The notes below the pieces were generated by a model. It was not told where the DNA came from. It saw only the letters and a program-made list of their open reading frames with translations, and searched no databases. A DNA stretch of 55,670 nucleotides from Sphingobium amiense (GTDB lineage Bacteria > Pseudomonadota > Alphaproteobacteria > Sphingomonadales > Sphingomonadaceae). Of the stretch, positions 49,109 through 55,670 are shown in pieces (position 1 is the first letter of the stretch; each line of letters opens with the position of its first letter). The stretch is taken from positions 1 through 55,670 of the forward strand of contig NZ_AP018667.1 in assembly GCF_003967075.1 (NCBI RefSeq). The letters run 5' to 3'. Made by a program: the position numbers and the translations under genes.

Positions 49109-49649
49109 CGCGCTCGATCCCGAGTTCCTTGCAGAGGTCGGAAACGGACGTGTCGCGTTGGGCCATAGCAGCCTGAGCGAGCCGCACCTGGGCCTTGGAG
49201 AGGGCGAACTTGCGGCCACCCTTGCGTCCCCGCGCGCGGGCAGCGGCCAGGCCAGCCATGGTGCGCTCGCGGATCATATCCCGCTCAAACTCCGCCAGTG
49301 TGGCAAAAATGCCGAACACCATCCGGCCCGATGGCGTCGTGGTGTCGATCTGCGCGCCCTTGCCGGTGAGCACCCGCAGACCGATACCGCGATCCGACAG
49401 ATTCTGCACCGTGCTGACCAGGTGGGTGAGCGTTCGGCCGAGCCGGTCGAGCTTCCAAACGATGAGGACATCGCCGTCGCGCAACGATTTCAGGCAGGCG
49501 GCAAGACCGGGGCGATCATCACGGCTACCGGATGCACGATCATCATAGATATTGCCTGGCTCGACACCGGCAGCGCGAAGGGCATCGTGCTGCAGGTCGA
49601 GCGACTGCGAGCCGTCGGCTTTGGACACGCGGGCGTAGCCGATCAGCAT
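49109..49649 (-). pseudogene. tnpR: Serine resolvase, C-terminus replaced by IS6100
   Basis: The N-terminus MLIGYARVSKADGSQSLDLQ has the catalytic Ser, followed by VWKLDRLGRTLTHLV. It is native up to LCKELGIERG. The frame then enters IS6100 and ends within it at 49080. The HTH is interrupted, so site-specific DNA binding is probably lost. Confidence 0.88.
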
Positions 49650-49774
49650 GGATCACAAACGAAGGTTTGAGGCGGTGACGAACATGAGCACATAAGATTG
49701 GGCTATTGTGTATCTTAACCAGCATCTCAATCAAGCTATCTCAAACCGTAGCTCGGAAAGAATAAGGAGCATGT

Positions 49775-52666
49775 ATGCCGCGTCGCGTGACCCTGACCGA
49801 TCGACAGCGCGAGGCGCTGCTTCACTTGCCGGTCGATCAAGGTGAGCTGCTGCGGCACTATACCCTCAGCGATGAGGATCTCGGGCATATCCGCCAGCGC
49901 CGGCGCGCCCACAATCGTTTTGGCTTCGCGCTGCAACTGTGCGTCCTGCGCTACCCGGGCCGGGTGCTCGCTCCTGGCGAGTTGATCCCGGCGCAGGTAT
50001 CGGATTTCATCGCGGCCCAGCTCGGCCTGACCAGCGACGATCTACTCCTCTATGCCGCGCGCGAGGAGACCCGGCACGAGCATCTGGCGGACCTTCGCCG
50101 AATCTACGGCTATCGCTCCTTTTCGGGGCGGGGCGCACGGGATTTGCGCGAATGGATCGCTCGGGAAGCCGAGGCGGCGACATCGAATGAGGATCTTGCC
50201 CGTCGCTTCGTTGCGGAGTGTCGCCGCACCCGCACGATCCTTCCCGGCTCCTCGACGATCGAGCGCCTTTGCGCCGATGCGCTGGTTGAGGCCGAGCGCC
50301 GGATCGAGGATCTTATCGCCCATCGCATCACGCCAACCCTGAGCGAGAATTTGGCTCACCTGTTGGAGGATACGGTGGATGGTCGCGTCACGCGCTTCGT
50401 ATGGCTGCGACAGTTCGAGGTTGGCGCAAATTCAGCAGCCGCTAACCGGCTGATGGATCGACTGGAATATCTTCAAAGGTTCGATCTTCCGGCGGATTTG
50501 CTGGACGGCGTGCCGGCGCATCGTGTGACCCGGCTTCGCCGGCAGGGCGAGCGCTATTACGCCGACGGCATGCGTGATCTGCCCGAAGACAGGCGGCTTG
50601 CGATCCTCGCTGTCTGCACCCTGGAATGGCGGTCATCGCTGGCCGATGTCATCGTGGAGACCCACGATCGCATCGTAGGCCGTCTCTATCGGGCCTCCGA
50701 ACGCCTTTGCAACACCAGGATCGCCGACGAAAAGGCGGCCGTTCGGGACACGCTGAAGTCCTTTGCCGAAATCGGTGGTGCTTTGCTTGGAGCGCAGGAC
50801 GATGGCACGGCCCTGGACGGGATAATCGCCACCGGGCCTGGCTGGGAACGGTTCAGAACCCTTGTCGCCACGGCCTCCGCGCTGACCAACGTGCTCGCGG
50901 CCGACCCGCTCAGCCGTGTGCTGGACGGCTATCACCGTTTCCGCCTCTACGCGCCCAGGATGCTGCGCCTGCTCGACATGCAGGCGGCGCCGATCGCCAC
51001 GCCTCTTCTGGCGGCCGTTGCGATGCTGCGTAACGGGATCAAGGTCGATCCGCCGGTGGATTTTCTACGTCCCAACTCGAAATGGCATCGTCATCTTCGC
51101 GCTGAGCCCAGCGGCGACCACCGGCTTTGGGAAATCGCGGTGCTGTTCCACATCCGCGACGCCTTCCGGTCCGGTGACATATGGTTGGCGGGATCGCGCC
51201 GCTATGGCGACCTCAAGCAGCTTCTGGTCCCGCCACAGGCGATAGAGCAGACCGCGCGGCTCGCCGTGCCGCTGCGACCCGGCGAATGGCTGGCCGAGCG
51301 CAGGGCTCGACTGGATACACGGCTGAAGGAGTTTGGCCGCGCGGCGCGAACCGGCACGATCCCAGGCGGCATCATCGAGAACGGCAAGCTGCACATCGAC
51401 AAGCTGAGGGCCGACACGCCCGAAGGGGCCGAGGATCTCGTGCTCGATCTCTATCAACAGCTCCCGCCCGCGAGGATCACCGATCTGTTGCTGGAAGTCG
51501 ATGAGCGAACCGGATTTTCCGAGGCGTTCACGCATCTGCGCACCGGCGCGCCCTGCAGCGACCGGATCGGCCTGATGAACGTGTTGCTGGCGGAAGGCGT
51601 CAATCTCGGTTTGCGCAAGATGGCGGCGGCGACCAACACGCACAGCTTCTGGGAATTGCTGCGGATCGCGCGCTGGCATGTCGAAGGCAGCGCCTATGAT
51701 CGGGCGCTCGCCATGATCGTGGAGGCCCACGCCGCCCTGCCCATGGCCGCCTTCTGGGGACAAGGGCAATCGGCATCCAGCGACGGGCAGTTCTTCCTTG
51801 CTACCGAGCAGGGCGAGGCGATGAATCTGATCAACGCGAAATATGGCAACGTCCCGGGCCTCAAGGGATACAGCCATGTGTCCGATCAATATGCGCCGTT
51901 CGCAACCCAGGTGATCCCGGCAACGGTCAGCGAGGCTCCCTATATCCTGGACGGGCTGCTCATGAATGACGCGGGCCGCCGCGTTCGCCAGCATTTTGCC
52001 GACACGGGCGGCTTCACCGATCATGTGTTCGCCGCCTGCGCCTTGCTCGGCTACAGGTTCGCCCCCCGTATCCGCGATCTCCCTCAGAAAAGACTCTATG
52101 CCTTCACGCCCAACGCGACGCCGGCCAATGTGCGAGCGCTGGTCGGAGGTAAGATCAATGAACCGCTCATCGAGCGCAACTGGCCCGACATCCTGCGCAT
52201 CATGGCGACGATCGCAGCGGGGATCGTCGCCCCCAGCCAGATTCTTCGCAAGCTCGCCTCTTACCCGCGCCAGAATGAGCTGGCCCTCGCATTGCGAGAG
52301 GTGGGCCGCATCGAGCGAACCCTGTTCATGATCGACTGGATTCTTGATGCCGGCCTCCAGCGCCAGGCTCAGATCGGCCTCAACAAGGGTGAGGCCCACC
52401 ACGCCCTAAAGCGCGCCATCAGCTTCCACCGCCGAGGTGAAATCCGGGATCGATCCGGCGAAGGCCAGCACTATCGCATCGCCGGAATGAACCTGCTCGC
52501 CGCCATCATCATATTCTGGAACACCATGAAGCTCGGCGAGGTCGTCAATACCCGGGCCGCCAGCGGTACCCATATCGCGCCTGATCTACTCGCCCACGTC
52601 TCGCCGTTGGGATGGGAACACATCAATCTAACCGGGGAATATCGCTGGCCCAAATCCTTAGCGTAG
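49775..52666 (+). CDS. tnpA: Tn3-family transposase TnpA
   Basis: 963 residues, complete. N-terminus VTLTDRQREALLHLPVDQGE. The DDE core shows ASSDGQFF, FADTGGFTDHVF and EVGRIERTLF. It ends GWEHINLTGEYRWPKSLA inside the right terminal repeat region. Ribosome site AAGGAGC before the ATG. Confidence 0.94.
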   Translation: MPRRVTLTDRQREALLHLPVDQGELLRHYTLSDEDLGHIRQRRRAHNRFGFALQLCVLRYPGRVLAPGELIPAQVSDFIAAQLGLTSDDLLLYAAREETRHEHLADLRRIYGYRSFSGRGARDLREWIAREAEAATSNEDLARRFVAECRRTRTILPGSSTIERLCADALVEAERRIEDLIAHRITPTLSENLAHLLEDTVDGRVTRFVWLRQFEVGANSAAANRLMDRLEYLQRFDLPADLLDGVPAHRVTRLRRQGERYYADGMRDLPEDRRLAILAVCTLEWRSSLADVIVETHDRIVGRLYRASERLCNTRIADEKAAVRDTLKSFAEIGGALLGAQDDGTALDGIIATGPGWERFRTLVATASALTNVLAADPLSRVLDGYHRFRLYAPRMLRLLDMQAAPIATPLLAAVAMLRNGIKVDPPVDFLRPNSKWHRHLRAEPSGDHRLWEIAVLFHIRDAFRSGDIWLAGSRRYGDLKQLLVPPQAIEQTARLAVPLRPGEWLAERRARLDTRLKEFGRAARTGTIPGGIIENGKLHIDKLRADTPEGAEDLVLDLYQQLPPARITDLLLEVDERTGFSEAFTHLRTGAPCSDRIGLMNVLLAEGVNLGLRKMAAATNTHSFWELLRIARWHVEGSAYDRALAMIVEAHAALPMAAFWGQGQSASSDGQFFLATEQGEAMNLINAKYGNVPGLKGYSHVSDQYAPFATQVIPATVSEAPYILDGLLMNDAGRRVRQHFADTGGFTDHVFAACALLGYRFAPRIRDLPQKRLYAFTPNATPANVRALVGGKINEPLIERNWPDILRIMATIAAGIVAPSQILRKLASYPRQNELALALREVGRIERTLFMIDWILDAGLQRQAQIGLNKGEAHHALKRAISFHRRGEIRDRSGEGQHYRIAGMNLLAAIIIFWNTMKLGEVVNTRAASGTHIAPDLLAHVSPLGWEHINLTGEYRWPKSLA

Positions 52667-52694
52667 GATTCCGCCCCCTCCCGCAAACGCCCCC
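52666..52694 (-). repeat. Right terminal inverted repeat of the third Tn3-family transposon
   Basis: Read on the minus strand it begins GGGGGCGTTTGCGGGAGGGG, close to the ends of Tn5393-like elements. The left partner is absent. Confidence 0.7.
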
Positions 52695-52811
52695 ATGCTG
52701 GCAGACCCGACCATCACCGTCGAGGAGGTGGCAGCGCAGCTCGGGGTGCAGCCATCGACGCTCTACCGGCACATTCCGGGCGGGCGCAGCTCGTTAAGCC
52801 TGCCGGCGTAG
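52695..52811 (+). pseudogene. Resolvase C-terminal fragment at the transposon border
   Basis: 38 codons, LADPTITVEEVAAQLGVQPS and TLYRHIPGGRSSL, are the HTH end of a serine resolvase. It starts exactly at the transposon right end, so the third transposon inserted into another resolvase gene whose 5' part is now gone. Confidence 0.8.
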
Positions 52812-52815
52812 CGGA

Positions 52816-52837
52816 GGCCGCCCCGAGCGGGGCGGCC
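52816..52837 (+). terminator. Rho-independent-type terminator
   Basis: GGCCGCCCC-GAGC-GGGGCGGCC, perfect 9-bp stem and 4-base loop, followed by GCGTTGTTTG, five bases after the resolvase fragment stop. Confidence 0.7.
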
Positions 52838-52931
52838 GCGTTGTTTGTCCCACCCACCCAGCTCTTGGGGCCGGGCATTGCGGCCCGGCCGGGCGCGAAA
52901 GCGCGTTCAGGCGAGGTCGTTGTTGCTTGCG

Positions 52932-52971
52932 CGTGAGCGTGTTCACACGTTCACGTGTTCATAGGTTCACA
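52932..52971. repeat. Octad repeat cluster A (5 units)
   Basis: Five contiguous 8-bp units in strict register: GTGAGCGT, GTTCACAC, GTTCACGT, GTTCATAG, GTTCACAT. It lies about 70 bp before the toxin gene, just upstream of its -35 box. The last units and following bases resemble cluster B and the parA start. Confidence 0.85.
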
Positions 52972-53004
52972 TGAAACCATTGTCAGAGAGCGATGCATCC
53001 CCCC

Positions 53005-53033
53005 TTGACCATGTTGTGAGAAATAGCTACATT
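53005..53033 (+). promoter_or_regulatory. Promoter of the toxin-antitoxin pair
   Basis: -35 TTGACC (53005-53010), 17-bp spacer, -10 TACATT (53028-53033). The expected start of transcription falls at or within two bases of the toxin ATG (53041), and no Shine-Dalgarno is seen, so the mRNA may be leaderless. Confidence 0.6.
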
Positions 53034-53040
53034 CGCGCCA

Positions 53041-53391
53041 ATGCATCGGAAAGCCCTGCGTAACATCTCTTGGATCAAGGGCGCGCTTAAAGAGTTCGGC
53101 CGCTTTCCCGAGGACGCGCAGGACCAGGCGACCGACGCCCTCACGGCAATTGCCGAGGGTGACACGCCAGACATCGCTAAGCCCATGACCGGTTTGGGTT
53201 CGGGTATATGGGAACTGGCGATCAAGGAACGGGGAGACGCCTTCCGGGTGATCTACGCCCTCCAGCTCGACGACGACATTTGGGTGGTTCACGCCTTCCA
53301 GAAGAAGTCTAAGAGCGGGATCGCCACCCCGAAGCAGGAAATCGACCTGGTGCGCGAGCGCATCAAGCGTTTGAAGGAGGCGCTGCAATGA
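53041..53391 (+). CDS. RelE/HigB-like toxin (Gp49 family)
   Basis: 116 residues. WIKGALKEFGRFPEDAQDQA, then IWELAIKERGDAFRVIYALQ and WVVHAFQKKSKSGIATP are hallmarks of phage Gp49-like RelE toxins. Overlaps the antitoxin by four bases. Part of the plasmid maintenance module, distinct from the transposon-borne pair at 11.8-12.5 kb. Confidence 0.88.
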   Translation: MHRKALRNISWIKGALKEFGRFPEDAQDQATDALTAIAEGDTPDIAKPMTGLGSGIWELAIKERGDAFRVIYALQLDDDIWVVHAFQKKSKSGIATPKQEIDLVRERIKRLKEALQ

Positions 53392-53726
53392 CCGACGATG
53401 ACGACTTCGAGATGATCCGAGGCACCGGCAACGTCTATGCCGACCTTGGTATGAAAGAACCCGAACAGCGCCAGCTCCGCGCGATCCTGGCGGCCGAGAT
53501 CAGCAAGACGCTGGCGACCGACAATCTGACGGTGCGTGCGGCCGAGAAGATCACCGGCGTCGCCGCAGCCGATTTTTCGCGCATCCGTCAGTCCAAGCTC
53601 AAGGGCTTCACCATCGACCGGTTGATGACGATCCTCGATCGGCTTAATCGCGATGTGCAGGTGTCTGTATCCGTGCTGCCGCGCAAGGCGGACGGGCAAG
53701 CAGGGTTTCACCTTCTCCCGGCCTGA
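53388..53726 (+). CDS. XRE-family antitoxin
   Basis: 112 residues. HTH in the C-terminal half: LTVRAAEKITGVAAADFSRI and GFTIDRLMTILDRL, the HTH_37-type antitoxin arrangement. ATGA overlap with the toxin. Confidence 0.88.
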   Translation: MTDDDDFEMIRGTGNVYADLGMKEPEQRQLRAILAAEISKTLATDNLTVRAAEKITGVAAADFSRIRQSKLKGFTIDRLMTILDRLNRDVQVSVSVLPRKADGQAGFHLLPA

Positions 53727-54005
53727 AATGCTCGACTAGGCCATCGAGGCGGTGTGTTCCAAGTTCGACGACCTGCCGCCGCTAGTCTGGAAGCCCCTTA
53801 TCGACGAGGCTGTTGTGGCGACGCGGCGAGCGCCGAAATCCGCGAACAGCAAATAGGGTCTGGCGCCTGCCGCTGCGCGGTACCGCCGCTCTCAGTCGCT
53901 TCGCTCCCCAAGCCCGCAAGCGGTCTTGGCCCTGCCGGGTTCCGATCGGCTGGCGGGGAGAGGATCCGCGCAGCGGATCGCCGCCTTGACGTGGGCGCAT
54001 GATTC
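53727..54005. other. Interval between the antitoxin and the parA operator
   Basis: 279 bp. A short open stretch (about 53735-53854, ending RRAPKSANSK) has no recognisable match and may be a remnant. A small dyad GATCCGC/GCGGATC lies near 53963-53979. TTGACG at 53986 could be a -35 for parA, but no -10 is clear. Confidence 0.35.
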
Positions 54006-54061
54006 GTCCACACGTGAACGTGTTCACAAGTCCACACGTTCACGTGTTCAGGGGTTCACAT
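54006..54061. repeat. Octad repeat cluster B (7 units) at the parA start
   Basis: Seven contiguous 8-bp units: GTCCACAC, GTGAACGT, GTTCACAA, GTCCACAC, GTTCACGT, GTTCAGGG, GTTCACAT. The last unit shares its final AT with the parA ATG. The sixth unit, which breaks the AC rule, supplies AGGGG as ribosome site. Probable operator and centromere. Confidence 0.88.
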
Positions 54062-54743
54062 GAAGGTCATTACCGTCATCAGCCAGAAAGGCGGCGCGGG
54101 CAAGACGACTCTGGCGATCCACCTAGCCGCAGCCGGTGCGGGTGCGGGGCTTACCGCGTTGATCCTCGACACCGACCCGCAGGCGACCGCGAGCCACTGG
54201 AGCGAGTGGCGCGGATCGTCGGACCTAGAGGTGGTCGATTGTGCCTCCCCTCCCCTCTTGCCCCGCAAGCTTCAGCAGGCCGCCGAACTGGGGGCCGACC
54301 TGGTGGTGATCGACACCCCGCCCCATGCCGACATCATGGCGCGGGAAGCCTGCAAGGTCGCTGACCTGGTGCTGATTCCGTGTCGTCCGCAAGCCTTCGA
54401 CCTCAAAGCCGTCGAGATGACGGCCGAGCTGGTGCAGGCGAGCGGCAAACCCGCGTTCGTGTTGTTCATGGGCGGCCCCCAGCGCGCGCCGACAACCTAC
54501 CGGGATGCCCGCGAGCTGATCGAGGGTAGCGATGGCGTCGCCGGCATGGGCGTGGACGTTGCGCCCGTCATGCTCACCCAGCGGGCGATCTATCATCACA
54601 GCACGGCGCAGGGGAAAACCGCGATCGAGCTGGAACCCGAAGGCAAAGCGGCGGAGGAAGTTGCCGCGCTATGGGAGTGGACAAGTAAACAGGTGAACGT
54701 GTCCACACGTTCACGAGTGAACAACGAGCGGGGCGCGGCATGA
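54060..54743 (+). CDS. parA: Plasmid partition ATPase ParA
   Basis: 227 residues, a short ParA (type Ib, no N-terminal HTH). Deviant Walker A SQKGGAGKTTLA (8-19), Walker A' ALILDTDPQATAS and Walker B LVVIDTPPHAD. It drives plasmid positioning with a centromere-binding partner, here most likely the RHH protein that overlaps its end by four bases. Its C-terminal codons (from about residue 206) are written in octad cluster C, giving an unusual Ser/Val/Asn-rich tail. Confidence 0.93.
   Translation: MKVITVISQKGGAGKTTLAIHLAAAGAGAGLTALILDTDPQATASHWSEWRGSSDLEVVDCASPPLLPRKLQQAAELGADLVVIDTPPHADIMAREACKVADLVLIPCRPQAFDLKAVEMTAELVQASGKPAFVLFMGGPQRAPTTYRDARELIEGSDGVAGMGVDVAPVMLTQRAIYHHSTAQGKTAIELEPEGKAAEEVAALWEWTSKQVNVSTRSRVNNERGAA
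54677..54724. repeat. Octad repeat cluster C (6 units) inside parA
   Basis: GTGGACAA, GTAAACAG, GTGAACGT, GTCCACAC, GTTCACGA, GTGAACAA in strict 8-bp register, wholly within the parA 3' coding region and 15 bases before the RHH gene. Confidence 0.85.
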
Positions 54744-55006
54744 GCAAGTTCGGCGCAATGAAGCAGCAGCGGGCGGAGAAGGCTGGCGCGATCGGCGACA
54801 GCCCAGACCAGGCGACGGCGACGGTCGCCACCCGCGCCCAGACCCGGCAGGGCAAGAAGGCGGTGAGCGCCTATTTCAGCCCTGAGGTCAGTCGCGGCCT
54901 CAATATGCTGGCGGCCGAGCAGGGGACGACGTTGCAGGCGCTCCTTGGCGAAGCCATCGACCTTCTTATGCGGCAGCATGGCAAGCATCCGTTTGGCGAG
55001 CGGTAG
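54740..55006 (+). CDS. RHH protein, probable ParA partner
   Basis: 88 residues. A basic disordered N-terminus (1-40) precedes a ribbon-helix-helix: strand AVSAYFSPEV (41-50), helix SRGLNMLAAEQG, then TTLQALLGEAIDLLM. This matches type Ib ParB analogues (omega, ParG), whose flexible N-tail stimulates ParA. ATGA overlap with parA. No other centromere-binding gene is present. Confidence 0.8.
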   Translation: MSKFGAMKQQRAEKAGAIGDSPDQATATVATRAQTRQGKKAVSAYFSPEVSRGLNMLAAEQGTTLQALLGEAIDLLMRQHGKHPFGER

Positions 55007-55008
55007 CT

Positions 55009-55040
55009 GTCCACGCGTGAATATGTGAATGTGTGAACAC
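55009..55040. repeat. Octad repeat cluster D (4 units)
   Basis: GTCCACGC, GTGAATAT, GTGAATGT, GTGAACAC between the two RHH genes, just ahead of the AGGAG site of the second. Confidence 0.8.
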
Positions 55041-55059
55041 AGAAATTAGGAGCTTGGGG

Positions 55060-55311
55060 GTGGCACGATCGACAAACGCCAGAAAGCCGGCCGGGACGGC
55101 AGCGCAGGCCGACGAACCGATGCTGCCGATCGAAGCGCCGCGCCGTCAGCGCAACCGCATCGGCAAGAAATCGATCGCTGGCCGGTTTGATCCGGCGGTT
55201 GCCCGAGCGTTCGCGATCCTTGCTGTCAAGGAGGACAGCACGATCGAGGCGATGTTGACCGAGGCCGTCCTCGACATTCTCCAAAAATACAATCAGCCAA
55301 TCGAGAAGTGA
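55060..55311 (+). CDS. Second RHH protein
   Basis: 83 residues from the GTG at 55060, preferred because AGGAG lies seven bases upstream; an in-frame GTG at 55033 falls inside an octad. RHH region at 38-75: SIAGRFDPAVARAFAILAVK then STIEAMLTEAVLDIL. Basic N-terminus as in the first RHH protein. It may share the octads or act on rep. Its stop codon lies inside cluster E. Confidence 0.75.
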   Translation: MARSTNARKPAGTAAQADEPMLPIEAPRRQRNRIGKKSIAGRFDPAVARAFAILAVKEDSTIEAMLTEAVLDILQKYNQPIEK

Positions 55312-55347
55312 ACAGGCTCACGTGTGAATGTGTGGACACGTGGACAA
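55308..55347. repeat. Octad repeat cluster E (5 units)
   Basis: GTGAACAG, GCTCACGT, GTGAATGT, GTGGACAC, GTGGACAA. It begins in the last codon of the second RHH gene and opens the 323-bp region before the window end, which would be the rep leader in a circle. Confidence 0.82.
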
Positions 55348-55473
55348 TAGACCTATTGCACCAGCCTTATAGAGCACACTTCCCAACGCTATAGGAATCT
55401 GACAGGCTTTGGTGTCGGCGAACTCGTTCGCCGATTCGTCGTGGCGATCATAGCGGGTGGCACCGCTAGGGCC

Positions 55474-55546
55474 AAAACGACGAAAGCCCGGCTTGGCGGC
55501 CGGGCTCTCGGAAAGTCTGATGGGCGGGAAGCCCGTGTTCTGTCGC
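55474..55546 (-). ncRNA. Candidate counter-transcribed RNA controlling rep
   Basis: Minus-strand signals: TTGACT (55576-55581), 17-bp spacer, weak -10 GAGGCT (55553-55558), then about 70 bases holding a small hairpin GGGC/GCCC and a strong stem GCCCGGC-N6-GCCGGGC (55486-55505) followed by TTTCGTCGTTTT. Antisense RNAs of this build lie upstream of rep genes in repABC and related plasmids. The poor -10 box lowers confidence. Confidence 0.45.
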
Positions 55547-55659
55547 AGGAACAGCCTCCCGCAGATCGGACGTGAAGTCAACTCGAAAACGCTGTTTTCG
55601 AGAACGGGAGAGCTATGTCCATGTGGGATTGCCGCCAGCAGCCGGGCCGACCGATCGAC

Positions 55660-55665
55660 GGGAGG
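55660..55665 (+). promoter_or_regulatory. Ribosome-binding site for the gene at base 1 (if circular)
   Basis: GGGAGG followed by TTCCC at the window end; joined to base 1 this is GGGAGG-N5-ATG, ideal spacing. It supports both the chosen start and a circular molecule. Confidence 0.6.
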
Positions 55666-55670
55666 TTCCC

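Larger units (their letters stand above)
49109..52694. mobile_element. Third Tn3-family transposon, left end missing
   Basis: It contains a truncated divergent resolvase, a res-like gap and a complete tnpA. The right end is recognisable as an inverted repeat (GGGGGCGTTTGCGGGAGGGG on the minus strand, ending at 52694). The left end was removed at the IS6100 border (49108/49109), so the element cannot move by itself. Confidence 0.88.
55348..55670. other. Candidate rep leader and origin region
   Basis: 323 bp with no convincing gene. It holds the candidate antisense RNA (55474-55546), the 9-bp hairpin CTCGAAAAC/GTTTTCGAG (55582-55602) and GGGAGG (55660-55665). No DnaA box was recognised. Confidence 0.5.

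Noticed and set aside
52972..53064. 30-codon frame starting MKPLSESD just after octad cluster A
   Set aside because: It only imitates the parA start because the repeat ends in GTTCACATGAA. No ribosome site of its own, and it overlaps the toxin promoter and start.
55615..55670. Short frame MSMWDCRQQPGRPIDGRF at the window end with a GGGAGAG site
   Set aside because: Continued across the circular junction it would run out of frame with the rep-like gene and shows no conserved pattern. A rep leader peptide is possible but unsupported.

Overview
The window looks like a mosaic plasmid from a sphingomonad (alphaproteobacterium), and probably a complete circular one. The genes are GC-rich. The hydroquinone dioxygenase pair is of the type known from Sphingomonas. 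A single VirD4/TraG coupling protein and a ParA-based maintenance module give it a plasmid backbone. The last 11 bases supply a Shine-Dalgarno sequence and spacer for the ATG at base 1, as expected if a circle was opened at its rep start codon.

Backbone (52.8-55.67 kb joined to 0-2.6 kb): a putative winged-helix replication protein, traG, a RelE/XRE-type toxin-antitoxin pair, parA and two small ribbon-helix-helix (RHH) proteins. Five clusters of 8-bp tandem repeats (GTNNACNN, 27 units in all) lie in front of, or inside, these genes. A candidate counter-transcribed RNA lies just upstream of rep. This resembles a type Ib partition/copy-control circuit in which an RHH protein binds iterated operators that also act as centromeres.

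Mobile DNA fills most of the rest. An IS21-family element (2.7-9.3 kb) has its istB split by a 4.1-kb Tn3-family transposon with TTCAA target duplications. A second Tn3-family transposon (11.7-16.3 kb) carries a toxin-antitoxin pair and splits an acyl-CoA dehydrogenase gene, with AGCAC duplications. Then come an IS66 element, an IS6 element, a second IS21 element, two inverted IS6100 copies, an IS1380 element and a third, left-truncated Tn3-family transposon. Several genes survive only as pieces beside these elements: two TonB receptors, an MFS permease, an AraC regulator, resolvases and a yceI gene.

The cargo is catabolic. At 27.0-38.6 kb, hydroquinone dioxygenase (hqdAB), a semialdehyde dehydrogenase, maleylacetate reductase and hydroxyquinol 1,2-dioxygenase convert hydroquinone or hydroxyquinol to maleylacetate and 3-oxoadipate. 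The divergent pcaIJF operon then takes 3-oxoadipate to succinyl-CoA and acetyl-CoA. An IclR gene ends the pca operon, and an AraC gene lies between the two operons. An outer-membrane porin gene in the hqd operon carries a one-base frameshift. Upstream (9.5-18.7 kb) are an MFS permease, the split acyl-CoA dehydrogenase and an unusual set of oxidase subunit III/IV-like membrane proteins with no subunit I.

At 39.2-48.2 kb lies a redox-stress group: yceI, a cytochrome b561, a second yceI, wrbA, pirin and a YciI-like gene. It was rearranged by an IS6100-mediated inversion that can be reversed on paper to base precision: 8-bp target copies in opposite orientation flank the event, and rejoining the pieces restores an intact yceI reading frame. 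No rRNA, tRNA or CRISPR array was seen.
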